Notes: generated from the sequence alone by a model not told the origin. A stretch of DNA of 64,000 nucleotides from Spisula solida (GCA_947247005.1 OX365949.1:7946001-8010000); one strand, 5' to 3'; shown: positions 22,307-34,816, counted from the stretch's first letter. Program-made: numbers and translations.

Positions 22307-24230
22307 TTGATCACACAGGACATCAGACGACATATCAGAAAAAGAGACAGCTTATTTCAAAAACATAAGACTCACCATATACCTAGTGACAGACAGAAAT
22401 TTTTGACAGCTAAACACACAGTGAAACAGATGATAAAAGCATCACACAATAAATATATAGACAATATTCTTGGACTATGCGATACTGACGATCTTGAGAA
22501 CCCATCACCATCTCATGGTAAATCACATGTTACTAAAAAGCTGTTCTCACTTCTGAAAAACGCCAAACAGGACTCTCAAGGTATAGCCCAACTGATGAAA
22601 GACGACAAACTACATACGTCAAACGTGGACAAGGCCAATATACTCAACGAACAATTAAAATCTGTGTTTACTGCCAAATCTCCTCTTCGTCTTAGCCAAC
22701 TGTCTCAGATGGCAGTGCAAGACCTGGCTGACGAAGGTCTGTTACCAGACAATAACCACACTGACAAGGACCATGTAAACCACCCAATAATGCATGAAAT
22801 AACAATCTCCAAACAGGGAGTATTGAAACTTTTAAAAGAACTAAACCCTCACAAGGCGAGTGGTCCAGACAAAATCAAGCCATTGATACTACGAGAGCTT
22901 GCTGAGACATTGGCTCCTATCATCACTGTTGTTTTCAATGTTCCTTAGATACAGGTATAGTTCCAAAATGACTGGAATAATGCATTCGTTACCCCTCTAT
23001 ATAAAAAGGGAGAGAAATGTCTGCCGTCAAATTATCGGCCCATATCTCTTACCTGTATTCTTTGCAAAGTCATGGAGCACATTGTCTCAACAAATCTCGT
23101 AGCCCATCTAGATACTAACAATATCCTTTACGACCTACAGCACGGCTTCAGGTCCAAACGTTCTTGCGAGAAACAGCTTGTGGAAGATCTGGCTAGGAAT
23201 TGCACCAACGGCCTCCAAACAGACCTAGTACTGTTGGACTTTAGTAAGTCCTTTGACAAGGTTAGTCACCCAAAGTTGCTGTACAAGCTCCACCCGTATG
23301 GAATTAGAGGTAGCACACTTGCATGGGTCAAGGCCTTTTTAGCAAACAAGAGTCCAGACCGTTGTCCTAGATAAAGAAATGTCTGACACAGGTATGGTGA
23401 CATCCGGAGTACCCCAAGGGTCTGTCCTTGAGCCGATACTCTTCTTCTTATGTTGCATCAACGACCTTCCTGAGCAGACCAGGTCTAAGGTGAGGCCGTT
23501 TGCTGACGATACAGCCTTGTACCTGGCAGTTGCTGTCGTGCAGGACTCGAACATCCTTCAAGATGACCTTGATAGGCTCCAAAAATGGGAGGTTGAGTGG
23601 GACATGGAGTTTAATCCAAGTAAGTGCATCGTAATACATGTTACACGTGCAAAAACTCCATTGCCCACTCAATATGTCCTGCACGGTCAAGTACTTGAAA
23701 CTGTGAGCAGCTCCAGGTTCCTTGACGTTGACATAGACAGCAGTCTCACCTGGAACAACCACATCCAGCGAGTATGTGCAAGCGCAAATAAGACTCTTGG
23801 ATTCTTGAGACGTAATATCAGGTCTAAAAATCAATCCATTAGAGAAACTGCCTACAAAGCGCTAGTTAGGCCCCTGGTAAAGTACTCCTCTCCAGTTTGG
23901 AGCCCCCATACTCAAAAGAGCGTACATAAAATTGAGATGATCCAGAGACGCGCAGCCAGATGGACAACAAATACCTACACTCAACAATCTAGTGTATCAG
24001 ATTTAATCTCTTCCCTCGGCTGGCGTTCTCTGGAAGACCGGAGATCCGATGCAAGGCTGTGTCTTTTTTATAAAATTATTCATGGCCTTGTTGCGGTACC
24101 CATGCCCACATATATACAACATCCCGCGAGATTCCCAAGATATTCTCACGATCTATACTTTAGACAATTAAACACCCGGACTGACTACTACAAGTACTCA
24201 TTTTGTACAATGGAACAGGTTGCCAGCTAG
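22307..24230 (+). pseudogene. LINE linker, reverse transcriptase and C-terminal domain
   Basis: Segments: 22307-22948 (linker, then LNPHKASGPDKIKPLILREL), 23072-23374 (HGFRSKRSCEKQL and LLDFSKSFDKVSH with the motif A Asp) and 23379-24230 (TSGVPQGSVLEPILF, PFADDTALYLAV with the catalytic DD, WNNHIQRVCASANK, VRPLVKYSSPVWSPH, IQRRAARW). Indels near 22950 and 23375 break the frame. Confidence 0.9.
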
Positions 24231-24489
24231 AGTTGCCCTCCTGTCAGATTTGAACCGCTTCAAACTGGCAGTCAGTTCCCTGTCCCATACAATGCTATAA
24301 ATGTTTGCGTCATGTTTTTATCCTTTCACTAAGTCTTTGACTTTTTAACATTTTAACAATATTCTTACTTCACTCACTTGCTTTTATATACTTTTTACTC
24401 TTTTATCAACTCACACTGCTGACGCGCACCTGCACATAATACCCACAAGGGGATGATGCAGTATAAATAGATAGAACACCTTGAATCGG

Positions 24490-24741
24490 TCTAACTAACA
24501 GTATTTCGGACGAGACGTTAAGCTGTATGATGCTTTACATCGGCACGTAAAAGAACCAGGGATGCTTCTGGAACAGGAGCATCACAAAAGCACTTTTGAA
24601 CGTGTAATTACATGATAAAAGTGCTATATAAATATGGTATAATAATTCTGCATCATGCACTATCCCCAAAACACTAAACTGACTAACCTCTTCTGGGGGC
24701 CTCGCCCATATGGATTATCCGGTGGCGAGGATAAATAAAAA
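24490..24741 (-). repeat. Dispersed repeat family R-CGCCACCGG, copy 2
   Basis: Minus-strand copy of the family at 15494 and 37858, recognised by CGGTGGCGAGGATAAATAAA, GGCCTCGCCCATATGGATTA and GTAAAAGAACCAGGGATGCT. It carries about 105 extra bases with a small palindrome (AAAAGCACTTTT ... AAAAGTGCTATA). It sits exactly between two LINE pieces. Confidence 0.75.
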
Positions 24742-24774
24742 GCAAATAAAATCGGTCATATTCTCTGATGACTC

Positions 24775-25460
24775 TGGAGGTCAGAAGAAAACATATACTC
24801 CTTTGTAAAACACAACAAAACAGAAAACAGTGGTATATCACCCCTTAGCAGTAATGGGATCACTCAAACTGACCCAGTTGAGAAGGCCAACAAACTCAAC
24901 ACACAGTTCGAGTCTGTCATCTCACTCCAACAAACACTCACTCACAATCAATTATTAAAAAGTACAGCTTCAACCCCAACACACACCAACAATGCCTCCC
25001 ATAGCAATAACCACTGAGGGTGTAGATAAACTACTCTCAAATCTAAACCCAAACAAGGCATCTGGTCCAGACGAAATCTCCCCAAGGTTGTTAAAGGAAC
25101 TGCGCACAGAAATTGCCCCATTACTCACACACATCTTCTAACAGTCACTGGATACTGATATTGTCCCAGATGATTGGAGACATGCGGTCATTGCACCCGT
25201 CTTAAAAAAAGGTCAAAAATCAAAACCAAGCAACTACAGATCAATCTCACTAACATGCATAGCTTCCAAGTTACTAGCTTCCAAGTCTTAAATATAATGC
25301 AACATTTTGATAACCACAACATCCTTAGTCCACAACACGGTTTAAGGTCAAAACACAGACTTTGCGAAACCCAACCATTAGGATTCTCCCAAGAAAATAG
25401 CAGATATGATTGACACATGTCCTTCAATCCAGACACATTCGAAGTCATGCATATCACCAA
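24775..25460 (+). mobile_element. Decayed LINE fragment related to the intron 1 LINE
   Basis: Broken reading frames give KHNKTEN, GISPL, TDPVEKANKLNTQFESV, then ASGPDEISP and SNYRSISLTCIASKLL in mixed frames. These match the intron 1 element (KHNKTESCGVSPL, TDPLDKANILNRQFESV, SNYRPISLTCITSKLM). Many stops and indels; a small internal duplication (TAGCTTCCAAGT) is visible near 25,262. Confidence 0.8.
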
Positions 25461-25480
25461 AAAGAGAAACCCTATGAAGA

Positions 25481-25885
25481 ATACCTATTATATATATATA
25501 TAGTTTATATACCTATATATATTTACCTATTTGTACATACATGTACTAAGTATTACCATGACTAAACCTTTGCGTTTCGTGCGTTTTGCATGTTCTCTTT
25601 TTCCATATGCAACTAAACCTCAGGCTTTATTATTAAGTTTGACTGATACAGTAATTATATGGTCATATCGCTACTCACCAAGCAATATTCTGTAATATTC
25701 TGCATGTAAAGTGTTGGAATGTGCATTCGTATTATAATTGAGTGTATTTCGAACCAGTTTCAGTTGACGATAATTTATGATGGATACTCTGAATATTTTA
25801 TGGGTTTTATCGCGACTGTATATTTTATTATCATTGCTTAATCCATTTCAATAAGTTGTGGTACTTATATACTTATAAATTCGGC
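25481..25885. other. A+T-rich spacer, no gene seen
   Basis: Contains a (TA)n tract near 25490-25510. No splice-flanked ORF or repeat recognised. Confidence 0.5.
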
Positions 25886-26205
25886 GGTGGCATATAGCAC
25901 CGTTAGCTACTGTGGCAAATTATTGCGACCTATGTGCACTTGCAAATTTCATGTGGCCTATTGTCCTTGGAAATTTATTGCGACCTATTTGCACATGTAC
26001 ATTTGTTGTGGCCTATTGCCCTTAGTAATTTCTTGTGGTCTATTATCCTTAGAAATTTATTGCGTCTATTGCGCTTATAAAGTTATTACGGTTTATTGTC
26101 CGAGGAAATTTATTGCGTGCTTATTGCGCTTATAAATTTCTTTTGGCCTTTTGTACTTAGAAGTTACGGCTGATTAAATGTAACAATTTCTTGTGGTTTA
26201 TTATA
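25886..26205. repeat. Tandem array A (alternating ATTTATTGCG / TGTGGCCTATTGTCC units)
   Basis: About a dozen half-units alternate between AAATTTATTGCGTCTATTGC and TTGTGGCCTATTGTCCTTAG, giving a composite period near 55-60 bases with much drift. It runs directly into the 3' end of the P-element-like transposase. The same array type occurs at 35230-35435 in the same orientation. Confidence 0.75.
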
Positions 26206-27616
26206 ACAAAGACCTAAAAATAACAACACATAACTAGCACCTTCATTTAAAAGTCTAGTCACACAGGCACTAACAGAATGTACGGTCATCTTCACACCCA
26301 GTATAGTCTGGTAACTGAGGAGCATGCTTGAACGCTGAGTTTTGGTAAATTCACCGGGTCTGTTGAGCACTTGCCTTTCCCAGTCACTCAGAAACTGTGT
26401 CACACCATTTGTGAGAAAGTCGAGTCTGGGATCATCAACGGTTCTATATGGTTCCAGATCACTACTACGTTTGTTGCGTCCTTCAAAAATACTTCTCACA
26501 TTCAAACAATCAAACATTTTGTTAAAAATCTTCAAAAATCCAACAGTTTCTGACGTGTCTGGTCCGTATAACTCCGCAAGAGCGTTGCCAACAGATTCAC
26601 TAATCACTTGGGCTGCTAAATTCACCTTCATGTAATTAAATGATGCCAGGTGAACATGTTTTCTGGTTAATTTAGGACACGGATTAAACACATTTAACTC
26701 ACAGTGGTCCTCGAATAGCCTAACTATGTGTAGCCATGAAATGTCCTTCCCATTCATCCACAGGTGCCTGGTCTTGTTGTGAGAATAAGAATTACTGAAG
26801 TTATTGCGCAAAGTTTTGATTAAGTGTGGAGGGTCTGAGATAAAATATATGTGCTTGCTGCGATTGTTTGGATTCACCGATCGATGTACAACATCCTCAT
26901 TTCCTACTCGATTCATATTTAAAAAAACGGCTTTTGGGTGTTGCGCCGTCACACGTGAGGAAGAGAACTGCCAGTTTCAGTTGGGTTTAAACGAAACCCA
27001 CAGTTTGCCATATTATTGGATACAAATAGTCAGATGTTATGCTTTTATTTGCAAAAACGCACAATGGGAAGCACAATTTGCTGCAAACACTTCTCATCAT
27101 TACCACAAGAACAGACTTTGCCAACTCTTGACCACTTCCTGTTTAATCGAATGCCATCATTTGATTTCCTATCTCCCCAAGGTTACAATAGCCTACAAGT
27201 TCACCAGTGTGCTTGTCATATACAAGGTCTTCTCGAATCTTTATTTCGTCAAAAAGAAGACCAACATTTCTTTTCCATTCCTCGGAATACAACCCATGCT
27301 TTGTCGCTTCTGATGCTGCAAGCTGGAATACGTCTTTCTGGAACCCTAACTCACTTTTCAAAAAATGGCTGTAGTCATATAGTGTGCGTGTTGAGGGTAG
27401 ATTAATGAATCCAGATTCTTTCATTGCCTCATAGGCCTTTTCCGATTTGTGCCTCATGAACAAACACCACCTGATTATCATAGGGTGCCAGCGCACCCAT
27501 CGCTTGTCTTCTTTTGAAGAATATTTAGCTTGCTGCTCCCAGAATAGTCGTTGTCGACAATTGCTGTCTGGACATGAGTGCTGGAAGTCAGCTGTACAGG
27601 AAGCCATCAGTCTCTA
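26185..27616 (-). pseudogene. P-element / THAP9-like transposase, RNase H-fold part
   Basis: The first segment (27143-27607, from MASCTADF) gives LFWEQQ, RWHPMIIRWCLFMRHKSEKA, LPSTRTLYDYSHFL, and FDEIKIREDLVYDKHTGELV with the first catalytic Asp. After an in-frame stop the frame continues GQELAKSVLVVMMRSVCSKL, TSDYLYPIIWQ and LTCDGATPKS (second Asp). A frameshift then leads to 26952-26185: YFISDPPHLIKTLRNNFSNS, RHLWMNGKDISWLHIVRLFE and the helical C-terminus. A splice acceptor (CTAATTTTAG) precedes it at 27,616, so the N-terminal THAP domain would be in a separate exon, not seen. Two stops and one shift make it a pseudogene. The 3' end is overrun by tandem array A. Confidence 0.85.
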
Positions 27617-27618
27617 AA

Positions 27619-30600
27619 ATTAGATCAAAAATACATTTAATTTGAGACATAATTATATGTTAAAAAGGTACCTTAGCAACTGCAACATGTTTTCAAACTA
27701 GTCAAATCTACCAGAGATGGACTTTAGAATTATTCTTTTGACTTCACATAAAAACTAAGTGTGGATCCAAAGTTTTCTACATGTACATTTGTAGCACTTA
27801 AGCGCGTTCAGCATTCTCATTCAGGGTTCCCACAATTTTTTAATGACAAAATTCCCTGAATTTTCCCTCTCCACAGAGCAATTTTTCCTGACTTTTTAGA
27901 GCAATCAGACGACACTGCATTTTTTTGTTAAGAGTAAAATATGGCAACAGAATTCTTTTAAAATTTAGCAATTGCTTGGCCATTTCAACGAAGACATGAA
28001 CAACACAGTCCAACAAAATTCAGAAAAATCAATAATGAAAAAAATAGTTAGGCGTTAAAAAAAGTTTGTTTCCGGTATCCGTCATTTTAATCTCCCCACC
28101 GTAAAAATTTATGGGCGAAAATATATCAATTTCGTCGTATTTTCGTTTGTAGACTACTTGAGTCGAGTCCGGTTGTTTGTTCTAGTCGATAATTGAGGAT
28201 ACAAAAGAATTAAAAAACCGCACATCTCAAGCAATCAAAGCCAGACATACATACGACTACATGTATTATGTCCAAAGAAGGTAGTGGCATTCGTTATAAT
28301 CGTACAAAATATCAAATGAACTGGCCAAAGTAACAAAGTATTTACGACATTTGCAATGTCAGCACAGTCTAAACAGACACAAATAATATCAATATCGTTG
28401 CTGGCGCAAACAATTCGTACTAAACGTAATTTGTACCTTTCGGGAATATTGACCACTCCTCTTTTTTTAAGCATGTTACAGGAAACAAACATAATTTTTA
28501 GGTCCGAGGCTTTTTGACACAAAAAGTATGCCACCCACACAGGCCATAACTCTAGCAATATTCATTCCTCCTACAAGGCTCTCACTACACTTTTGAGATA
28601 TTTTCATCAAATAACTTTTATTTTGGTCAGAAGCCATTGCTCTTTCCGGAATTCCAGATTAATCAGGAAAAATTGACACCTCTGAATACATGACAATTTG
28701 TACAACTAAGCTTGGCATCAACTGTTCATGCAGGTTTATATTGAAATCCGACCAGGGATCCAACCTGATTCATGCTGGACTAATGATTAATTTAATTTAT
28801 TGCCTGCGGTCACAAGTTACTATTTCCCAGCAAATAAGCTTCTACTCATTTTGAGTAAATCATAACAAAACATAACGTAGTAAATCTCTTGCAGTTGTGC
28901 ATAGGAATGAAGCATGTGGATACAAAAATTTCGCACACAAGCAGACGATCATGATTTTTTGATTACTATTTTCAAGCATGGTACCTGTATATATATACAT
29001 TGATAAGAACTACACTGGACAACATTTCTATGTATACATACATGTACAATCGTACAAACTTTAAATAAAATATGTTTACATATATATGAGTAGAGTTTAT
29101 TCACAGAGTAAACAAGACTGTTCAATAAAGCTTATGCCTCCATGGAAGCCTTGTCCATAAAAAAGCGAAGTCAATTTAATAGGGGCCATAATTCTGTAAA
29201 AATGTTGGGACAGTGTTACATGACTTACATCACAGGAATTTGAAGTTCTACCAATAAAATATTATACAAGTCGGTCCATCACAAATTACTCTATATGTAT
29301 ATATAATACTGAAGGAACGCAAAGTCTCCCCCCCCACCAAAATGGAATCCCGTAGCCATTGCTAACAAATTAAAAGATACAAGCGATCAAGTTGGCTCAT
29401 TTGACGAAGAATATTTATATGTACCTCATGAAATCGAAAATAGTCACTTTCGTCTGATATTACGAGATATATTTTTGCTGAAATATATGGATAGAAGCCC
29501 CCCGCAGAGTATATATTTTCCCAAAATTTTCCCCTTGGGAGTCTTGCTAAATGTTTTTCACATAAATAATGTAAATTATGTTAATAAATGAATACAGAAT
29601 GGATTGAAATAGTATATTTTGACCTTCCATGGTTAAGGTGATTCCCAACTTTTAATTTTTTCTGTACCAGAGGTAGCAAACACCTGATTTTTATGAAGAA
29701 TACACTGACATGATAGTGATTGTGCAAACCCATAACATTAAGTTTTGCTCGGCTAGTTTTCAAGATATTTCTAGATTTTGGGGACCCCCCCCCCCAAAAA
29801 CCCCTGGTATTTGCATTTCACGAAATTTCGTATATACGGAATCACACGATAAGGTTTGTTTTATACTATGCATGTTATATGTATTTACTCTAAAAAAGCA
29901 AACTAAAGTTGTACACAACTGTTTTTATTTGTAATTTACCGTTTATCAATACGAGCTGTATGATTGGCTGAATTATAAATAGATGTAAATAGCAGTGGAA
30001 ATTCCGTTTCTGAAAACAGAAACTTGTGCAGGTCATTATCAGATCTCGCCGTAAGGAAGATCAAGAACTTTTGTCAGATTGCGCATTTGTAAACCAAGAA
30101 CCTAAAGAAGTCTTCTTGTTGTAATGGTACTTCCTTTTAAGAGCCACCTTAATTCTCCCTTTCCTCGCCATCTTGTCTGTACATAGATAAACATTTTCAC
30201 ATAAATCTTATGAAATATCAATATTTTGTAATCAGGGGTTCTACTGAGGCATAATGCCCAATCCTCAAAATATAAAGCAAGCCTGTTCGGGATCCATTAG
30301 AATGCACATCTACCCTACACAAAAAACTCTGTTTCAAACATTGATCTATTGTAAAGATTTAGCATATGAAACTTCCAAATGACCATAACACAGTTTTTCA
30401 TCGAAGTACTTATTTTCTCCAGTAAACTTCATTCTTTCTACTGCAGCACATCCGGATTTTTCCGGAATTGATATTTGCAGACCTATGTGTAATTGAATTC
30501 AATGAAAATCAGACCAAATGACTACATCTCAATTATGTACACTCTTAAAACTATTTGACCTTGTTTTCTAGTTACCATGTGGGCTTTTTTTATTGAGTAC

Positions 30601-31210
30601 AAAAGTATTTATATAAATAAAGTATTTTGGCGAGAAATAAAGTATTGTTTTCCCTTCCCGACTTTGACCAACAAGAGTTGGATACGTACTTGTAGTTAGC
30701 AATAGATATGTCATATAATGAAATGTATATTCTTTAATTATTTTATTGTCAATATTCGTTTTGGCTACGCCCTAGTTCTAGTGTTTTAAATATTTACTTC
30801 AAATTCATTGTGACTCGGTGGATTATGGCCTGTCTGACTCAGAAGGGGCGAATACAAAATTTAGTGTTATAAGCGTCTCTTTGATTAGCACTTTTTTATT
30901 TTTGAGAAAAAAGAGCGTTCATTTTATTTCTTACGCAGATAATTTTGACAACATCAATACGCTTGAACAGTGGATATTCAAGGCTGTTCGTTAAAATTAA
31001 AAGTACCATTTTATCATTTTATCAAGGGGTAGCATTAAATTCAAGTACCTTGAAACCAAACTCAAGGACTTCGCAAGGCCTGTGCCACCTTGTATGACAT
31101 GTTGATACAGATTGCACCAAATTTACCTTATTCCCAATGAGGAAAATGTTTTATGTACCCTTCTTGAATAATAATATGTAAAGTTGTTCATGTATATATT
31201 TTATAATATT
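27619..31210. other. 3.6-kb stretch without a supported gene
   Basis: A+T-rich. It holds old repeat scraps at 28602-28680 and 30234-30480 and runs of C at about 29330 and 29788. No THAP-domain exon for the neighbouring transposase was found on the minus strand, and no splice-bounded ORF is convincing. Confidence 0.55.
30234..30480. repeat. Old interspersed repeat, partner of 9,282
   Basis: Shares GGGGTTCTACTGAGGCATAA and, about 150 bases on, the CTCCAGTAAACTTCATTCTT and TTTTTCCGGAATTGATATTT blocks with the copies at 9282-9440 and 28602-28680. Confidence 0.5.
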
Positions 31211-31214
31211 GTAG

Positions 31215-32212
31215 CATCTGACCACAAGAAAGGTGCAGCTACAGAAAAACATCAAAAAGAATGCCTCAGCGAGACTTTTATGTTGATTTATCCTGAAGCC
31301 TACCAGAAGAGCATGAAGAACATCGCAACCAACCCCATGTTCAACATCCTAGAGGAATATAGTGAGGCAAAACTGGCTAACTTGTGTGACAGAAACAAAG
31401 AACTGAAAGGCAACATTTATTCCCTAATGGAGGAAATATTTGCAGACAATAATGCAGCTTCGTGTAGTGAAAGGGAGAAAATCTTTACAAGATTACACAA
31501 GCTCATAACAAGTGATGAGACCATCTCAAAGCTAACCAGGAAAGTAAGACTATCTGTGTTGGACACCTTTAGTGAATCAGAAATCAATGACTTTCTGCAG
31601 TCTTTGTTGTTAGACGTAGTAGGGGAATATTTAGGGGTCTGATTCTGCAGGCCAAGAAAGTTTCTAAAATCCAGAGTGAGGAAATCAGTGTAAATGACGG
31701 GAAAGTGATATTTTACATTTCGGGCTACATTATAAGGGCACTACAGAAAAATTACAGCAAAATCAAGACCAGAAAACAGAGAGAAACCCGAATGGAAGTT
31801 ATTCATAACCTGGTCTCAACAACAACACAGAACACATTCACAGAAAAGTTTGCATCAATGATGGAATATAAGAATCGGGGGGGGGGGGACTTAGGAAACC
31901 ATGTGACGAGTTTTTTTCATGGTTCGGGAATTCGAAAATTGTTTAAGAAAGAATGTGGATACCAACAACCTGAATACAAAATCACTGCTGAAAAGCGAAT
32001 TAAAGGAGCTTTTGTTGGACTCATTCATGGTAAAACATTACAGTGCAGCACTTTTTGCTAACTCGGATAGTGATGAAAGTAGCGAAGTGTCATACTTGGA
32101 AGACATAATAAACCTATTTTTAACTGTACGTGGCTTTGCAGTGTTAACAAAACAACTGAAAAGAACGCAAAAGACAGCAAAAAATATTCACATAGTCTCA
32201 AAGACGCTCTGA
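31215..32212 (+). pseudogene. Unidentified transposon-type terminal exon, two frame breaks
   Basis: A splice acceptor (TATAATATTGTAG) precedes SDHKKGAATEKHQKECLSET. The frame is open to 31641; a +1 shift there leads into LILQAKKVSKIQSEEISVND and VIFYISGYIIRALQKNYSK. A second shift at a run of ten G (31879-31888) leads to KPCDEFFFMVREFENCL, LLLDSFMVKHYSAALF, YLEDIINLFLTVRGFAV and LKRTQKTAKNIHIVSKTL, then a stop. The YISGYIIRAL and LFLTVRGFA blocks look like the C-terminal region of DNA-transposon-derived proteins, but I cannot name the family. An AATAAA-like signal follows at 32240. It could be a live gene if the poly-G length is an error, but the first shift argues against that. Confidence 0.55.
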
Positions 32213-32231
32213 AGAATGTTAACATAAACTG

Positions 32232-32568
32232 AGGCCTAAAATAAAATATTGTTTGTTTCCCCATCCCCTACCTACCCGATTAAAAGGGGCCCTACCCACA
32301 ATATTTTATTGCCTAAATTGAAATAAATTTGTTTTTATTAAAAATTGGAAGTGAATTTTTTTTGTTTACCGGCTTCCTTCTTACCATTGAATTTAAGACT
32401 GTTGGTTTCACCTGAGAGTTAATTCTAAATTTCATTATTAATTGTACTTCTTCCAATAAATATCATTCTGAAACATTCCAAAAAAATTATTTACCCTACC
32501 TACCTACCCATTCTAAATCTGCTAGGGTCAGGAAGGGGAAACCAAGAATAATTTCAGTTCGGCCTGAT
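32232..32568. mobile_element. Small TIR element (MITE), ends AGGCCTAAAATAAAATATTG
   Basis: Left AGGCCTAAAATAAAATATTG then TTTCCCCATCCCCTACC is imperfectly inverted at the right (GGTCAGGAAGGGGAAACC...TTCGGCCT). A second left-end-like piece lies at 32918-32945 (TCAGGCCTAAATTAAAATAT). No coding capacity. Confidence 0.5.
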
Positions 32569-32979
32569 GTAGTGAAAGGAATAACATTTTCGGATGTATA
32601 TCTTTAAATATGCAAAATCACCTTTTATGTAATAATGCATAAGTATCATCTTTCAATCTATGCTGATATATAGTCAGTTGATTGTGCAGTGTTTATTTTG
32701 TTAATGTCTGTTTATTGATCAGGCTAGAGTCATCTTCGGCAAACTATAATACATGCATTCAATTTCAATAAAGAATGTAATTTATTATAATTTATGTATG
32801 TGAAAAAAATGGATTCCTTTTTTGTTGAACCTTAATTTTTGACAATTGAGTAAAATAATAAATATTAAATATGTTCAAACTACAATGTCTCAGTTATTTC
32901 CTCCTTGTCAGGCCTAAATTAAAATATAGTTTGTTTAACCTTCACCTATAGTCCAGAGAATTTGTCACAAGTTTCGACC

Positions 32980-33270
32980 TATTACCACAATTTAACAGCT
33001 GATATACTGCCTACATATATAACACCGGTTGTACTTGTACATAAGCGGGAAGTTTCACAAAGACGTTCAAGGCGTTTTACCAACACAAACCTGAAGGACC
33101 GATATTGCACAATTTAATCACAGAAATTTATATATTCAACGCAAGAACCTTTTAATATATTCATGCTTAAAGGTCAGAATCCGGTCAAATTTTCTGAGCT
33201 ATAACTACGTATAATTTTTTTGAAATGGTCCATACTCAAAATAATTAAGATTTTGTTTTTATTTCCTGTC
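32980..33270 (+). repeat. Dispersed repeat, unoccupied relative of the 58.3-kb target locus
   Basis: ATTTAACAGCTGATATACTG, then ACCGGTTGTACTTGTACATA, CTGAAGGACCGATATTGCAC and TTTATATATTCAACGCAAGA. The same order occurs at 58260-58385 and resumes at 61613-61720, interrupted only by the foldback element. Confidence 0.75.
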
Positions 33271-33901
33271 TGACAAGGCCAGACGTCTTAATGTTACAGT
33301 ATACAAGACCAGCAACAATACTTTAAAAGTTTGAAGTGGAAAAAAACTCACTTTTTTATTTTTCCTGATCTGTTATCTTTTAGAAGGGAGCAATCACCCT
33401 TGTTTTCTGGCAGACAAGACAAAATCTGCAAATCAAAATAAATTGTCAATAACAGTAGATTTGTCAACATTTTATAACCCAATGTAAAATAAAATATTGG
33501 GTTGCTTAAACAGTAAAGCCAAACAAACGATATCTCAATCTAGGCATCTGCCAACTTGGGGCTCAGGAATTTCACCAGCCTCTCAACGTGAAGGCTCATT
33601 TTGGATTTTTTGAGAGTGAAATGGAAAATTCAGGGGTTATACCCCTACTCCAAGTCAATGAAACCCCTGGAGCTTGAACTGCCAGTTTCCAAGGACTAGT
33701 TTCCAAACATCACAGTACAAGAAAGAGAACTTCAAAGAAGAGGAACTTGCAAGCACTAGTCTAGAACCAGAATAACACCAGTGAAGGTGCAGTGCAAAAT
33801 GCCATCAATTCCACATCTAAAGTGCAGTTGAATGTCAAAACAATGAGCATTCTTGCTTTAAAAATTATCTCAGTAGCACAGTACTCAGTAGCCTCTAAAA
33901 T
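33271..33901. other. Spacer, no gene seen
   Basis: A+T-rich with a GGGGTTATACCCCTACTCCA phrase near 33637 that resembles scraps at 2362 and 12528. No ORF or splice signal pair supported. Confidence 0.5.
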
Positions 33902-34460
33902 TCCTTGAAAAAAGGGATAGAATCTAGATTATTCCGAAAGACATAGTTCTGTTACAATCACAATACTATCACACAGTAATAAAAACCGAACTTCAAAGAA
34001 ATTGGTGCAAAAATGACATGGTTTACTGAAAAACACTATCCCCATTTCATATTGTTAATTATTTCAGCACTTTGTATTCGGTCAACAGCATGTAAAATTT
34101 TGGTTGTCTTTAATCCATGAAAAAGGAGATTTTTCTGAAAGAATTGTCTTGTTGCAATCAAAGTACTATCATACAGCAATAAAAACAAAAATTCAATGAA
34201 TTTGGTGCAAAAATGACAAAGTTTACTAAAAAAACAAATTGCATGTCATATCAGTAATTATTTCAGCCTTTATTTGCTCGACAGCATGTCAAATTTTGGT
34301 TGTCTTTAATCCATGAAAAAAGGGATAAGATCTAGATTTTTCTGAAAGACATAGTCTTGTTGCAATCACAGTACTATGATACAGCAATAAAAACCAAACT
34401 TCAATAAATTTGGTGCAAAAATGACAAAGTTCACTAAAAAAGAAGATTGCATGTCATAAC
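33902..34460. repeat. Tandem repeat of about 200-bp units (2.8 copies)
   Basis: Units begin at about 33902, 34116 and 34310 with AAAAAAGGGATA(G/A)(A/G)ATCTAG. They run through ACATAGT(T)CTGTT(A/G)CAATCA, ATACAGCAATAAAAACCAAA, TTTGGTGCAAAAATGACA, and TTATTTCAGC...TCAACAGCATG. Similarity is roughly 85-90% by eye. The third copy stops after GCATGTCAT. Confidence 0.85.
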
Positions 34461-34816
34461 GCTTGGGCGAAAATAACCGGGTCCGTGAATATTTTCATAT
34501 GCATTCCTTTCAGTAGGCCGATCATCCGTAGACCTTAATTATCACAAATTAAGCAGCAATACATTTGCTATAATCTATTTGATTGTTAAAATATGCTTTA
34601 ATACCATTACAGCCAAGTACTTCACGGTTTTTATAATTTCTTCAATTTCTTGCTGCGAAGCGGTAATTTTCTGCATGAATTGCGGCTCATTTTACTTTGA
34701 ACCATAAAAGGCGAAAACAAATATTACATATCATCAACAACACAATCGTTTTTAATAGCTTACCTTACGACCAAACTAAAATCAAACGTCTGTTAACATA
34801 AATGCTGCATATCCAT

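Larger units (their letters stand above)
21608..24480 (+). mobile_element. APE-type non-LTR retrotransposon, 5'-truncated, upstream of PLCG
   Basis: Starts inside the endonuclease near its GGGVL motif (21,609) and continues through HVAAYYRPNES, LGDFNFPYFTW, IADHDIVS, linker, RT and C-terminal domain to a stop at 24230. A 3' UTR follows to GTATAAATAGATAGAACACC. It is a different subfamily from the intron 1 LINE, but of the same clade by motif order. Frameshifts lie near 22110, 22950 and 23375. Confidence 0.9.

Noticed and set aside
25887..26135. 82-codon Tyr/Cys-rich ORF
   Set aside because: Translation of tandem array A.
26342..27405. Plus-strand ORFs of 97-169 codons over the P-element-like pseudogene
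   Set aside because: Antisense shadows; the minus strand carries the conserved transposase motifs.
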